64,000 bases of DNA, taken from contig OZ234501.1 in the NCBI GenBank assembly GCA_965153455.1, forward strand, positions 6,820,001 to 6,884,000. The letters are read 5' to 3'. This document shows, piece after piece, positions 1-12,784 of this stretch; within the stretch, counting starts at the first letter, position 1, and every line of letters starts with the position of its first letter. Under the pieces are notes generated by a model. It did no database searches. It was not told the origin of the DNA and saw only the letters and a program-made list of their open reading frames with translations. Source of the DNA: Sphagnum compactum. Taxonomy: Eukaryota; Bryophyta; Sphagnopsida; Sphagnales. The position numbers and the translations under genes are program-made.

Positions 1-66
1 ATTCATTGGGACTAATGAATTCATAATGAAATCACTTGGCGTATAGGGACACATTTTGTTGTAATG
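1..66. mobile_element. Terminal fragment of a CACTA-ended miniature element
   Basis: The first 66 bases match the 3' half of the miniature elements at 22,912-23,066 and 27,698-27,851. They share the 'aatgaaatcac' block and then an end reading GGGACACATTTTGTTGTAATG, against GTAGTG in the intact copies. The left part lies outside the window, so length and target duplication cannot be seen. Confidence 0.6.
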
Positions 67-3000
67 AAATATGTACATGTTGGGTGGTAACATAATTTCT
101 TATTTTGTAAGGATGAATGTGGCAAAAATTATGTTGAAATCATGGTCGACATGTAAGTTACTTGACATAGTTTCCAATGCTTAAAAAGACATCGTCTTTT
201 TGTGTCCATGTCTTCTATGCACCTTGTATGCAAATAGCATTCAAGTACTTATGGGCTTACAAACATGTGTCCTTTCTCAATGAATCATTGATAAAAAAAC
301 ATGTATAGATTTTTGGATTTTTTACAATCATGAAATGTAATTCAAAAAATATTTCTAAATGTCGAAGCATTTGAAATTGAACTTGAAAATTTGTAAAGAC
401 CTCAAAATATGTCTATGGGCGAAAGTGCAAAAGTCTAGTTGAGCTTGCAAATGAGCAATGTTGTGAAAGAAACATCGAGTATGTCATAATATGTTGGTGA
501 ATATGTAGTTTGAAAAGAAGAATGTGCCTAAACAAAGTGTGAACAATTTTTCATTCCATCAAAAAACCTTAATAAAAGTGATGTGGGCAAAGGTGAAAAC
601 AATGTTGGGAGAAAAATTGCATGTTTGAAAATCCTATAATGTTGTCATCAAGTGTTATCAAATAGCTTACAAAACACCTCGTTGATAATTAAAATTTACT
701 TCCAAAACCATTCAACTTAAAAAATGAAAGGAAACGTCGATTGAAATAAATTCACATTAATGAAAACAAACAGATGATTGGTGCAATGCATGTATAAGGA
801 GACAATGCATCAAATTCCTTGAATGTTAATTGGAGTCACTTTCTTTGTTAGAGAACAATAACATTGAATTCAAAGATAAGGATACAATATTAATCCCTTG
901 AGCACTTGCCTTTTCTTTTGATTTTTCAAAAGCTTGAAGCTGTAATGTCTGTTTTCAAATGCCTACCATGATGCCCTTCATCTTCCTTTGTCGTTTGGGG
1001 TTCATACACATGAAAGATGATTTGTTTTGTTTCCAATCTTTTAACTTTTCACTCTTGTATGTTTTATGCGACATTGCCTAGAGATGGAATACAAGTTATT
1101 TGGAATGAACATTGGGCCCTAAATATATATTGTCGTCACTTCCATTCCCTCATGTTTGTTAGTAGTTTACATTTTAATCACCGTAACGATTTTGCATATT
1201 TTTTCAATTTGTTGATGGACATCTCTTTGGTGTATACAAATATGTGAACTCAAACTAGTTATTAATATTGTTTCTATGCTATTTTTTGATTAAATGATTC
1301 AATCCCTTCATATTGTTACAATTCTAACAATTTTGTAACATGTATAACGATTCTATAACAACTTTAACAACCTTCCCAAGCTTGTTGCTACCACATAATA
1401 AATGTCAACAATAATGATGTCAGCTTTAAAAGTATTGTGTCTAAAAGAATGAAATAAATTTTTGTAGTTTTCATTATTTTTACTAGTGGATTGTATGATT
1501 TTTTTTCAATATACCATTTCTAATTCCTCTTTAAAATTTAAAAAACCCACACAATAATGCCCCACGTCGTAAATTATTGATGTAAAATGCCATTTGGGGA
1601 TTTGGTATATTAATCTTTTCACAATATTGTTTTTTATGGTGATTGGAAGTTTTCAAGGTTTTTGTTAAGCATGTTGTAAATGATTGTCTAAATTTGAATT
1701 TTCCTTAATTTTAGTTTCAAACAAATTAATCCAAATTGCTGATTTTTTAAGATATTAAGTTAAATTGAAATAAAATTGGGTTTTAAAAATAATTTTAAGA
1801 TTGATTCATTGTTCTCATTATTGAGTTAAATGAAATCTACTATTAAGTCCAATGAAAAAGGAAAAAATTAACAAATGAACCTTTGCAAAAAAAAATTACC
1901 CTTGATAGAATCCAAATTTAGGTCCATGTTCCCATCAACATTTTTTTGGGGACAAAATTTTTCCAAAATGCGAGAGATAAAAAATTTAAAGGAATATTTT
2001 ATCATATATTCTTTAAATTTTTGAAAAAAAATGCCAAAAAAAAAAGCTTTGAACTAGTTTTGCTAGATTTAAAATCCCCTCCTATGGGTCACCAAATAAA
2101 AGCAAGAATACAAAACATTTCTACTACCTTGCCTATCCTATTGCCATTTAATGTTAAATCCTTATTGGGATGCTAGCCAATGGTGTTAAATGATAAAATT
2201 GAAAAAAAATCACTGGTTCCCATGGTCCATGTAAGTTTTAGTTATATGGATATACAAATCTTCAATATCTTCATCTTCATTTCAAGTATGAAAGTTGCTT
2301 AAAGCTTTGGTGAATTACATCATTATTCCTTATGAAGGAATTGCCAATTTTTTGTAGATCCCAAGAAATTTATGTGCTAAAATCTAATTCCATTTGGCCA
2401 AAGATAATACTAGACAATTGCTTTTGAATAATTAACAATGCATTATTGCCCTTTCATTTTATGTTTTCTTCACAATTTGCAATTGATCCTCCTATCATTT
2501 AGCACATGCGTTTTTGTCGTCATTGTCATCAATTAGTTGGTGAAGTATCCATCGAAGTTTTGAAGGTTAGATCTTCCTTTTGAGTTTCTACTTGAAAATC
2601 TGCAACTTGCCACTATGGTCATTATCAATGGTGTTATTTGTATGTCTTCCCTAAACTCATGTTGCAAAATCATATTGAATTCAAAGTTTTCTTTGTTTGG
2701 CTCACATTGTCTATAGAACTTTGTCTTGAAAGGTCAATGTGCATTCTTGATATTTTAAAAATTCTTTATTTTATACAAGTTAATATTATTACTACAACAT
2801 ATTAAATGTGTTTGAGGTTTTTGTTTTTCCATTCTACATTTTATGGTATGTGGGTTGTGATGTTTTTTTTATTTGTTTCAAATGTAATCCATGTTCCTTT
2901 TGTCTCCTAAAATGATTAGCCTAATAGTTCATTTTCGTCCTTTGATTGTTTTTGTGCAAAATGATGACATTTCATTCACAAGGAAAATTTAAACTCACCA

Positions 3001-4579
3001 TTCTTCCATATGCTTATGGAATTTTATTTATTACTAACAAATGTTTGTTGTGATGTTTCGCTTCTAACCTAGGATTATGCACATTTCAAAAGATGATGCA
3101 TATGATGACAACAACAATGCCACCAAATCTACTTATTAGTCTTTGGTATTTAGTTTGTAAGGCTTGCAATGGTTGATCAATGCTAGCAAATTCAGGATTG
3201 TTGACGATAATATGTCCATCAAAACATTGTGTTCATGTTAAGGACTGTCGCTTTTGTGGCCAATGACATTGAACACGGTGTGGAAGTTAAGGGGGAATCG
3301 ACCATTTTCGGAAATGAATCCTTGATGTTTTGTCCAAATCACGATACATAATTCATTGAGTTGTGTGAATCCTCCGACAATAGTGGAACATTCTTTAATT
3401 CTTCCTACCCTCCAATAAGGTCCTTTGATTCCTTTGGGTTTGCATGAGGTTCCGAAATCCATTCCATATTTGTCATTTAATGGTATGTCCTTTGTCTTAA
3501 GTGTTGTTGGTTGCATTCGGGCCATGTTTTGGGCCCTTCACATTACTTCCAAGTTATATTTTTTAGACTATGATTGTTGATTCAGAAGGCTCCATTTGTT
3601 CCAATCAAATTCAATGGTGATGTCCTTTTTGAACTTCATCCAATTGATAACCTGGAAGGCCATTTTGGTTAGATGCAAGGAATGAACAAGAAATATGACA
3701 ATCATGTTTGGTGTACAAGGTGAAGATGATTAACATAAAGAATGATTTCAATCTTACTTTTCGCAAGGTATAATGTTTGGGTCATTTGCAATTTTACAAT
3801 TTGACAAATGTAAATATTTTCTTTTTAATAGTTACAAAAACAAAATCATTTGGATTGGTGACATTGTCCTTCATCTTAGGAAGTAAACATTTAATCCCAT
3901 TTCACCACTCTGCAAAATTTGCTCCACCTTTCCCTTTTGTGTTAATGCATGTGTTGCACGCATGTATTATATTGTCCACAAGCAAATCAATTTGACTTGA
4001 GCAATGATCCAACTTGGTACACATTACCATTCAGTTGTTAATGGGAAGTGCAAAGAACTTGTCCTGCAAGTGTAACTTTTGTTCCATGAGGAGGTTTTGC
4101 ACTCACCATTTGTAACAAACTCTATAATCACTTTGGCTACAAGCAAAACATTTATATATATGCACTTGCTATACGAAGATGGCGATGATCCCATGGAACT
4201 TTTTCAAGGTGATAAACTAAATGAAATGATGGACAAGTTCATAAAGTTTTGTTCTTTCAACATTAGGAATTTAGTTTCATCCTTGAAGCATTGTCCAAAG
4301 AGTCAAGAGTACCTTTCCAACATTATGTCCTTCAAATATAAAACTGGTTATGATTACATTCAAGATGACTATTTTCCTAGTCAATAGTTTGGAGAAAAAA
4401 TCTTCCTTTTCAAGATGTCCATGCACATAAATGTTAGTGGATTTGATTTGGTGCAATGGATGTAACATAGGGGCGACCTTCAAACATGTTGGATCATGTA
4501 AAATGCGTCGATGGGTGGATGACCTTGACTTGCCATGTGTATGATCCAACTTATTATAAAGTGATGACAATTGTTATAT
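67..4579. other. AT-rich gene-poor DNA, nothing recognised
   Basis: Only short open frames occur here, the longest about 100 codons (for example 4079-4387 on plus and 3238-3525 on minus). None carries a motif I recognise. Poly-A and poly-T tracts and single-base decay suggest old transposon remains, but no terminal repeats or coding domains could be assigned. Confidence 0.4.
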
Positions 4580-5560
4580 GTGACATGCAATCATACATAA
4601 CACATTTTATGTTTTGCGGCTAACCTTTACAATTACATATTAGTCACGAAGGACATATGTAACTATTGACTAGTGAGTTGTTAAACCCATGTTGTTTCAT
4701 CCATTTAGTCGCAAAAGATGTTTAGTTGCAAAACCTAGTTGTTTTAACAACCAGGATTTTAAAATTCTCTTATAATGATGAAATTCCATGTCATTGTTCA
4801 CCTTGGTATGACATGTAAAATGCATGCCATCTCAACTTAGTCATTTTATTCAACTAAGTGTTACAAAAGACGTTTTGATGGATGGATGACATGTGTCGAA
4901 AATCTCTAATCATGTTATGAATCATTGCACATGACCAAAAATCAACTTAACCTAACCTAGCTAGGCTAGGCAACCTAGTCTAGTTCACCTAGCCAAAAGT
5001 TAACATAGTTTAATTTAGTTAGGCTAGTTACCTATGTTAAGCAACCTAGGCAACCTAACCTAGGCTAGGCAGCTTAAATTAAAAACAAACATCAAACTCC
5101 TAGCCGAAGAAGCCTAAATTAGGCTAACTAACTTAAGCCAAGTGGCTTAGGTATCATAGGTTGTAAGAGTGAAAACTTGAAGGGGCCTGCACTTTGGGGT
5201 TCAAGTCCTCATCCATTGCACTACCACATTTTTTTGTACTAATTATATTTAACACAAAGTTATAAAGCTCAAGTTTTTTAACCTTGAATTAACCTTGGCC
5301 ACCATAGGTTGACATAGGTCAATTTACCTACTACCTACCAACCTAGCTAGACCTAAACCTCCTTAGGTTGATTTAAGATGAATTAATTTGTCAATCTTTA
5401 CTACTTATTAACCTAACATAGGTTATCCTAAGCATTTTTAGGCTAAAAAATAAATTAACCTAAGATAATTATGTCGCATGTAATCGCATTTAATCACATC
5501 ATAGTCGCATTTAGTCACATAATTTTGAGGTGGTTACAAACTTAATTTAATATGTATGTT
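4580..5560. repeat. CCTAGG/AACCTAGC-rich low-complexity block
   Basis: Between about 4940 and 5470 the sequence is dominated by variants of 'aacctagg', 'ctaggctagg' and their complements, so it can fold back on itself in many registers. Flanking segments hold 'tagtcgcaa' and 'tagttgcaaa' motifs. The same motifs occur inside the CACTA-type element at 32,659-35,415, which also has a CCTACC/GGTAGG tract near 34,860-34,980. I infer a related, decayed non-autonomous element, but no CACTA ends were found. A perfect GGTTCAAGTCC (5198-5208) fits a pol III B box. Confidence 0.45.
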
Positions 5561-7530
5561 AACTTAAACTAGTGTGTTAAGTAGTTAAAAAATCAAAGAG
5601 TTATGTGTCACCTTTTTCAAAATAATTATTGTTTCAATCATAATTACAAGTTAATAGTAGATTGTTTAGTACACATACACATGCATCTGAATTCATGACT
5701 TCACAAATTTCATGGCACACAAAAATTATGGCATGCCATGTCATCATCATGGGAGATTGAGTCATTATTAGTCACAAAGGTGGATGGTTATTGTAACTAA
5801 TTAATTAATGAACAAAAATTGAAAAATAACATGATAAATTATTAAAAAAACCAATAAGTTATCATATTGACTACAATTGCAAAACCATGATGCCATATGG
5901 CATGTTGATGTCTGTTCGAAAATTTCATCCATTTTGCCATTTGGAGTTGCGATTAAGTTCATCATTTATTGTTTTATGCCATAACTTCCAAGTAGTTAAA
6001 AATGACATCAAAACTTATAGTTCCATAAAGTGTGAAATATACTACATAGGATGAAGCTTTTTGTTTCAATTTGAAGGTAGAAATCAAATACCATATAATC
6101 AATTTGATTTGGTAAAAGTTTCAAATATTGTTCATTTAAAATTTTGATAGCCAAATTATTGTGGAGTGTAATCGTTTTTCAACTATTGTTGTGTGCATCA
6201 ACAATTTCATAGTGTTTCCCAAGTGAACACCTTTTGGTTTCATTCATTAGTTTCACATTTTGAAATATTCAAAGCTTGCGCTTGTTTCCCACCTTTTTTT
6301 TCACTTACCATGTGGAAATATTTTTCATCCACATGGACAAAATATTTTATCCACTAGAAAAATAAATCCAAATGGATGAAATATTTAGTCCATGTGGCAG
6401 GAATATGTCATTCATGTGGATGAAAATTTCCATGTATATGTCAATAATATTCCTAGGAATATTTCATTGCTGAAATAATGAAGTTCACAAGTTCACAACA
6501 CACACTCACAAGCTCACCATTCACGCTCATAAGTTCACGTATTAGTGATGTTCTTTTGTAATTCAATGTCTCCAATTATGATCTTGCTATTCCTAGTTGT
6601 GTTTTCCATCTTCTTGGTTTATATTTTTCATGGTCTTGATTTTGATCTTCTTCGTGGTCTTGATCTTCATCTTCTTTGTCATGATTTTGAATTTTTCCTC
6701 ATGCTTTAAATTTGGTCCTTATGGTCTTTTGCTCTAGACTTCCACCTTCCTATTGGTTATAGATGTATATTTGAATTTGTTGTAAGATTATTGCAACATG
6801 TCCCCTTGCTTGCATACATGCCCTCTTTCATTGTCTAATTTCTTCCTAAACCTCTGTTGCCTAGCCTAGGTTGACACCCCTAAAAAAAATGAGTGAGTTT
6901 GTTGGCCAACTTGGAAATTCCAATGAAATCTTTTTCTTGCTTTTCGAATTACATCAGTTAACCAAGTTCAAACAAATTTTTCCCTGGGATGTTTATCAAA
7001 TTCCCTTTGAGCTATTCTTTTAGACGTAGTCATAGAATTTACAACATTTCTAGCTTGTTTCTTTTGTATTTCCTTCCTTCAGTTTTGTTTGATTTTTTTT
7101 GTTGCTTGCATTTCAATAGCCTTCTTTCACATGATGTTAAAATATTCAATTGAAGTCACAACATGGTTTCATGAATAGTCTACTAATGGTTTTTTACTAT
7201 GCATATGTCTTGCAAGTAGATGTGGCAAGGACAATGGTTTTTAGGTTCGGTGCTTAAAATTCCTATAATCAGTTTCTACCTCTAATATAGTGTTGTTTAT
7301 GCTCAAAAACCAATTTTTTTGCCAAGCTATTGTGGCTTCTTAATTTGTGACCACATGGATTTGAGGCATATCCACATAGTACTTAGGCAAACTTTCATCT
7401 ATATCATCAACTTGCAATTTCAGAACTATTGTAGTTATCATGATTGTTTTTGTTGTAGTAGACTTTTCTCCCCATTGGGTTTCACAATCTTCCTTTTGAT
7501 TTGATATGTGACCATCATTTTTTTACTTGC
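5561..7530. other. AT-rich intergenic DNA, nothing coding recognised
   Basis: No coding domain was identified. The stretch contains the inverted-repeat cluster at 6308-6434 and T-rich tracts. Confidence 0.4.
6308..6434. repeat. Imperfect inverted repeat (CCATGTGG / TTTTCATCCACATGG)
   Basis: The left arm reads CCATGTGGAAATATTTTTCA and continues TCCACATGG. The right side holds GTCCATGTGGCAGG and CATGTGGATGAAAATTTCC, which are its complement in rearranged order. Short blocks repeat in both orientations over 127 bp, giving a strongly self-complementary segment. It could be the core of a small fold-back element. No target duplication was found. Confidence 0.45.
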
Positions 7531-8480
7531 TCACATTGATTGATGTGTACACATTATTGAGGCTTGTTTTTCATCCATGGCATTAGGGTTTAGTGGCCAA
7601 ATCCTTGTAGTTCTAAACGTTGCCATTATATTTGTTTTGATCAAAGTTTGGTCGAAGGAAGTTCCACCTGATATTGACCTTTTGAAACAATACATTTTTT
7701 GAAAAGGAAATTGGCCATCCATGTTTTTATTTGCATAACCATGCATGTTTTTGGTATTCATTGTTGTATGTAGTCATCGTGTAGTTTCTTTCTTCTAAAT
7801 ATATAAAACCCTAGCATAAACACTCCAGTTGCATTAATAGCATAATTAACCATTCCTTAAATTTGGGTATGTTTGATGTAAACTTGTTGGGAGCTTCGTT
7901 TGGCTAGAACCCTTGCACCTAATTACCCACTTGCTTGAATCCCAGTTTCATCAAAGTTCCAAATGTGATTAAGATTATAATTATGCTTGTTGTAAAGGGA
8001 TTGTAAATTATTGTAAAAACTTTTGCAAGCTTGTGTTATGAGCCCCTATGCTTGACAATATCTAATCCATGTGCTTGACAAATGCTTAATTTAAGATGAT
8101 GACATTTGAACTAGTACCACCAGCTATTCCTTGGTATTCCATTTTGAAAAGGTGTAGGTTTGGTTTGAGTAGTTATGCCATTTTCATTTTTAATCATTGT
8201 GAAGTAATAAAACCCCAACTTCTTGCATAGCCAAAGTCCAAGCAACCACAACTTGGTCTTCTTCCTTTATTAACACATTAGGTGACCCATATTTTCTACT
8301 TCATGTTTTGCCATTCATGTGATTAAACAATGAGGTAAGGGGAATGTTCCAATGTTTACTTGCCTTCCTCAATGATGTTTTGCAAGACTCTGATTTGAGT
8401 TCAATTTCTTCTTGGAACTTTTCTTTAACTATAATTAGATCTAATTTATGTTGATCTTGCTTTACTTTTAGCCCTTTGAA
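7531..8480 (-). pseudogene. Decayed pogo-like transposase (CENPB-type HTH plus DDE domain)
   Basis: Read on the minus strand from about 8480 down, the sequence gives a recognisable order of pogo-like (Tc1/mariner superfamily) transposase blocks. Near 8350 there is a helix-turn-helix segment with SKHWNIPLTSL and SRKYGSPNVL. An acidic VVVAWTLAMQE block follows near 8240, then the DDE core block IWNFDETGIQ near 7950. Next come RVLAKRSSQQVY and GFYIFRRKKLHDDYI near 7900-7780, and finally TTRIWPLNPNAMDEK near 7590. Several in-frame stops interrupt it. The distance between the SISGG block and the IWPLNP block is far shorter than in intact transposases, so the central DDE part is deleted. It cannot encode an active enzyme. 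Family assignment is by motif recall. Confidence 0.7.
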
Positions 8481-9620
8481 GCCTAGTTTGTGTTGTTTTG
8501 TGTCTACAAAGGCGAGTTGATTTTAGATGTTCTACCTTGTCCACACTTAGACTTGAGTTGTGACCTTCATATTTTGACTCAAAGTTGTAACTACAAAACA
8601 TAACATTTCTAGGAAAGATTGAAAATAATCTTCAATGATATTTGGGAGCTTGGACATGTTGAAAAAAGGAGGAGTACAATTGAATATACTTGATGTATCT
8701 AATTCTTTTAGTAAACAATGAAAAATTGTGTTATATTGTTTTGGCAATAATGCAATGTGTTCAAAATGCAACTCTCCTTGGAAGCTCCCCCATTAATATG
8801 TTGATTGAAGAACCATGGGATCATGTAATGCTTATTTTACATTAGGGCTTCAATTTTGTACGTTGTTAGGTTTGTCACATTTTATGGAAAGTTGTGTGTT
8901 ATTTAATGTGTCATATAGATCCCATCACCAAACTCTTCCAAATGTTTACCAAACATGGGCTTTCATAAAATTGCCTCAATTTAATCCCACAACCAAATAG
9001 AAAATATGGGCCTTGTGATCTCATTTATTTCAGCCAAATGATCAAGTTCACCTCAATTTCGATCACCGAAAAAACAAAATTTGACACCAAACTTGGGGTT
9101 TTGTAAAACCAACCTCCCCTAAACCTATAACCAAACACTAAAAACAATATTTTGTTACAACCCTTGCATTTTGATGTTTATTTTGGCTTGCATTTGTGTT
9201 CACCTTGTTACCCATCACCAAACACCACCAAATTTGAAAGCGGACACCTCGATGATGTGCATATAGAAACCAAGTTTACATTTGTGGCTGAGAAAGAAAT
9301 TTCTTTCCCTGTTCAAAGCCTGGAGATTTTCAAAACACAAGTATTCATATCCAAGTGTTCGATCATAAGCGATGTCTATGTTGCTCACAAGGTTTTGTTG
9401 TATTCCATAAGAACCCCTTGTTTGCACTATATGAATGTTTGGTCACAAGCCTGTGTTTGGTCATGGGCCTGCTTACACTAAGTTCATTCAATACTTGCAT
9501 TTGAATGGAACTTAATTTTCACAAAATAAATTATTATTTTCCATCAATTGATTAAGTAATTACAATAATAATATTCTACCGGAATTTTGTGGATAATGAC
9601 GACTACGTTGTAGGGACGGT
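8481..9620. other. AT-rich intergenic DNA, nothing recognised
   Basis: Short open frames only. 'ccatcaccaaac' words recur at about 8925 and 9215 without forming an array. The upper part of the decayed pogo-like element may extend into the start of this span. Confidence 0.35.
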
Positions 9621-9961
9621 TAGCTAGCTAGCTACGTAGCCTCTTACCTAGTCTAGGCACTGGAAACCCTAATTGTGTTTTCTTCTCTCCTTTTGCTGCT
9701 GCTGCTGCTGCGGGTGTATGCTTCGTTGTGAGAATGTATTTGATTGCTCTTCGCAAGCGATGGTCGGAATTTTGTCGGGGATGAGCAGCGACGTGCTTTC
9801 TGGAGACGGTTACGAAAGTTGGAAGTTTTTCGTGTAATCCAGAGTTGTGTGAAACCGACGGCGGTTGCAGCAGAAGCGGTGCACAGAGACAGAGAGACAC
9901 ACAGAGAGCACGCACAAGAAGGGGAAGTTTGGTCGAGGACGGGTTTGTATAGTTTTGAGCC
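9621..9961 (+). promoter_or_regulatory. Upstream and 5' leader region of the C2H2 gene
   Basis: GC content rises sharply compared with the sequence before 9600. A (TGC)n run sits at about 9690-9710 and a purine-rich 'cagagacagagagacacacagag' tract just before the start codon, both typical of a plant 5' leader. No TATA box could be placed with confidence. Confidence 0.4.
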
Positions 9962-10279
9962 ATGACGGGCAAAGCAAAGCCGAAGAAACATACGGCAAAA
10001 GAGATAGCGGCGAAGATTGATGCAGCCACGACGAATCGCGGCGGTGGAAAAGATGGTTTGGCGGATCGCAAGGGAGTGGACAAAGGCGGACATGCCAAAC
10101 TAGCATGTCCTATTTGTAAGGCCACGGCACCGGATAGTAAGAGCATGCGCATCCACCACGATGCGCGCCATCCGAAGCTGCCATACGAGGAGGAGAAGCT
10201 CATCAACCTTCACGCGTCCGGTACTTCGGAGGAACCTAAACCTAAGCCTGGGGTTCGAGGCAGCTTGAAGAAATCTTAA
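9962..10279 (+). CDS. Small C2H2 zinc-finger protein, conserved in plants
   Basis: This is an uninterrupted 105-codon frame. The protein starts MTGKAKPKKHTAKEIAAK, an N-terminus I recognise from a family of short plant proteins usually annotated only as C2H2 zinc-finger protein. A single finger lies at residues 49-70: C49 and C52, then H65 and H70 (C-X2-C-X12-H-X4-H), with a second histidine at 66. Before it is a basic and glycine-rich stretch (residues 25-46). After it come an acidic helix-like segment (PYEEEKL) and a lysine- and proline-rich tail. The ATG begins the conserved motif and follows an in-frame stop upstream, so the start is well supported. No intron is needed. Its length and conserved N-terminus fit the family. 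Its molecular role is unknown, and nucleic-acid binding is only inferred from the finger. Confidence 0.85.
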   Translation: MTGKAKPKKHTAKEIAAKIDAATTNRGGGKDGLADRKGVDKGGHAKLACPICKATAPDSKSMRIHHDARHPKLPYEEEKLINLHASGTSEEPKPKPGVRGSLKKS

Positions 10280-12784
10280 AGCGCACTACAGTCGGTTGGT
10301 GGAACCGGCACCGTCTCTCCTCATATCTCAAGGTTCTATGGTTTTTGGAAGTTCTGTTTGAATGGCGTTACGAGTATCTGTTTGTGCCTATAATCCAAAA
10401 TTTTCCGTAAACGTGTGAAAAAACAAAAGAGATGATGATATGGACCCACGTTATCATCAAGTTTGGAAATCTCTTATATCTGGGAGCACAGCGCTGGACT
10501 CTCCCACCACGCCCCTTTACATTTGCTGCGCTTGTGCCATACTTGGACAAGCAATTTGAGTCTGTCTATCTGTCTGTCTGTGAGTCCGAATTGGATGTGC
10601 TGACTGACTGACTGACTTTGCATATCTAGCGTACTTCTTCAGGTGGAATGGTAGATACTACTAGACAGTAGAAGGGTGTTATCTGTGTGGCAGTGGCAGC
10701 TGCTGATTTACAAACTGGGATTTCCACTCAGTTTCTGCTTTCATTGTGTGATTGGAGAACATTAATGGCAAGACTAACAGCTCATGTTCTCTGCATGTGT
10801 GGATGGCCTACACATGTGCATCCACACATGCACTGTGCGGATAGCCTTGTGGCTGGGGTGCAATGTTGTTTCACTTGCTAAATTGTGCCATTTGTATTCA
10901 TCTCAGTTTCCACATTCTTTCTTTGCAATCTGAGGCTGTGCCCTAAATTGTGGTGGCCTGCTTTTTCTGACACTACATTGATGGCAGAATTTCTGGATTT
11001 GCAATACATTTCAATCAATTGAGCTAAAGAGGAGCATTATGTAAATCAGAGAGTCTATTCACTGTCCTTGCAGTAATTATGTCAATGGAAGAAGCTAACA
11101 AGGAGGGGTCTGAGAAGGTCTGGAGAGGCTCATTTTGTTCAAGTCACCAAAATTGTTTGGCAAGTGAACTCATTCATGCCTATGTTCTTGATCTTTTAGG
11201 TGGAATAAGATTGTGCAAGTTTTCTTATCTTCATTACTGTGTCTGGTGAGGTCCTCTGCAAAAATTTGAATACTCCTCTAACAAAGTCAAGTTCATATTA
11301 TCCATTGTGCAAGGTTGGTCTGTCTTTTGGAAGTAGAAATTGCTTTTGCAGTTTGTTCTTTTCCACTGATGCTGGAAAAATAGTTCAGGGGGAAAGTCTT
11401 GAAATTGCACGAATTCAGAAAATCTATTTTTCTGTATTGTTGGGTCATTGAGAAGTCCCCCAGCATTTGTTATTGACAAGAGGAGAGAACATCATTGGTG
11501 CTAATGTGCTAACATGCCAAGACAGTGGTACTATGATCACTAGTTTCTAATAATCTCTGCATGTGGTACTATAATCACTATATTGTTGTGTTTGGGAATA
11601 GGTGGGGTAAATTTTCTAGGGTTGCCAGAGGTTACTGTTGTTGTATGGATCTGCAGCAATCTTTTTTGTCCAAGTCCGGTGAACCATTGTGGCTCTGAAA
11701 TCATGTTGCACTGAGTGAAGACTGTTGGCAGATTGCAGTGCGATCATGACAATGTTGCTTGCTTTCTTTCCTGCTTCGCATACTTCAGCGGAGTAGTCCA
11801 TATCTGCCGCCCAGCATTACATCATAATACAGTGATGGGTAAAGTGGGCCTGTTAATTCCCATTTCATTCAGTTTGTTTCAATTCTTCTATGGACCTGGT
11901 CAAGTTGTTTCCCAGATCATCTCATCAGTGGATTATAATACTTTGCATTTGGCAACCATTTTTCTTTGGGTTGATTCATTTTACGATTGAGGTGGGTTTT
12001 TGTGGTTCCAAAAAAGTTCAGTTTTGCTCTGGTGGGATGCTTGAATGAAACTCTGTATTGGGCCTAGTTTTGTGAAGTTCTACGTACATGGGGTGGGGGG
12101 AGAGGGGAGGGAGCTGAACTCCACCATTTTACCACATCCTCAAAATTGCAATGGATAGCACTATTGGAGGGCACAGTGGGAAAACCTCCACCCTGGGTTG
12201 GTACCCTAAACAAACACAATCTTGTCTCATTCTAAACACAAAACAACCAACCTAAAACCATTGACTCACTGTGACATTCTTGCAAAAATTGAGGCAAGGG
12301 TGGAGAAAATATGTAATATAAGCAATAGTATTAAAAATAATAATGACCTGATTGAGGGAATATCAGTGTTTGAAGATTGAAAGAAGGGTTAAGAGATGAA
12401 CGAAAGGACCAAAAGGTGGTCACTTTACAAATGTCTCTATTTGAAAACATGGTCATTTAGGTTTACTTCACCCAAATGCATTTTGGTGCATCCTTTTAAG
12501 AAAAAATGAAAACATCCAAAACATGGCCGTTGAACCTCTCACTTCAACACAAATGAATTACAGTCCATAAGTTGTCCCCACTTGTTGCATGGACACACTA
12601 CATGCATACTGTAAAATGCACCCACCACTCAAATGCAATGCTCATACTTTGCAGTGTCATCAATCGCATCCCAAAGGATCTCACTTTTGCAGCTTTGTTG
12701 TCCACATAAGAGCTTAGCTCCAAGGGAGGGCAAACAAATTGACACAGGCTCTTGACAACTCACTTTGTCAAACCCATCTTTCTT
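10280..12784. other. 3' flank and intergenic DNA, nothing coding recognised
   Basis: The beginning probably holds the 3' untranslated region of the C2H2 gene. Short tetranucleotide microsatellites of 'ctgt' and 'ctga' type occur at about 10,560-10,615. Open frames are short and have no recognised motif. Confidence 0.4.

Noticed and set aside
9628-10206. 192-codon minus-strand frame over the C2H2 gene
   Set aside because: It is antisense to a well-supported gene and has low-complexity composition and no recognised motif. It is a shadow.
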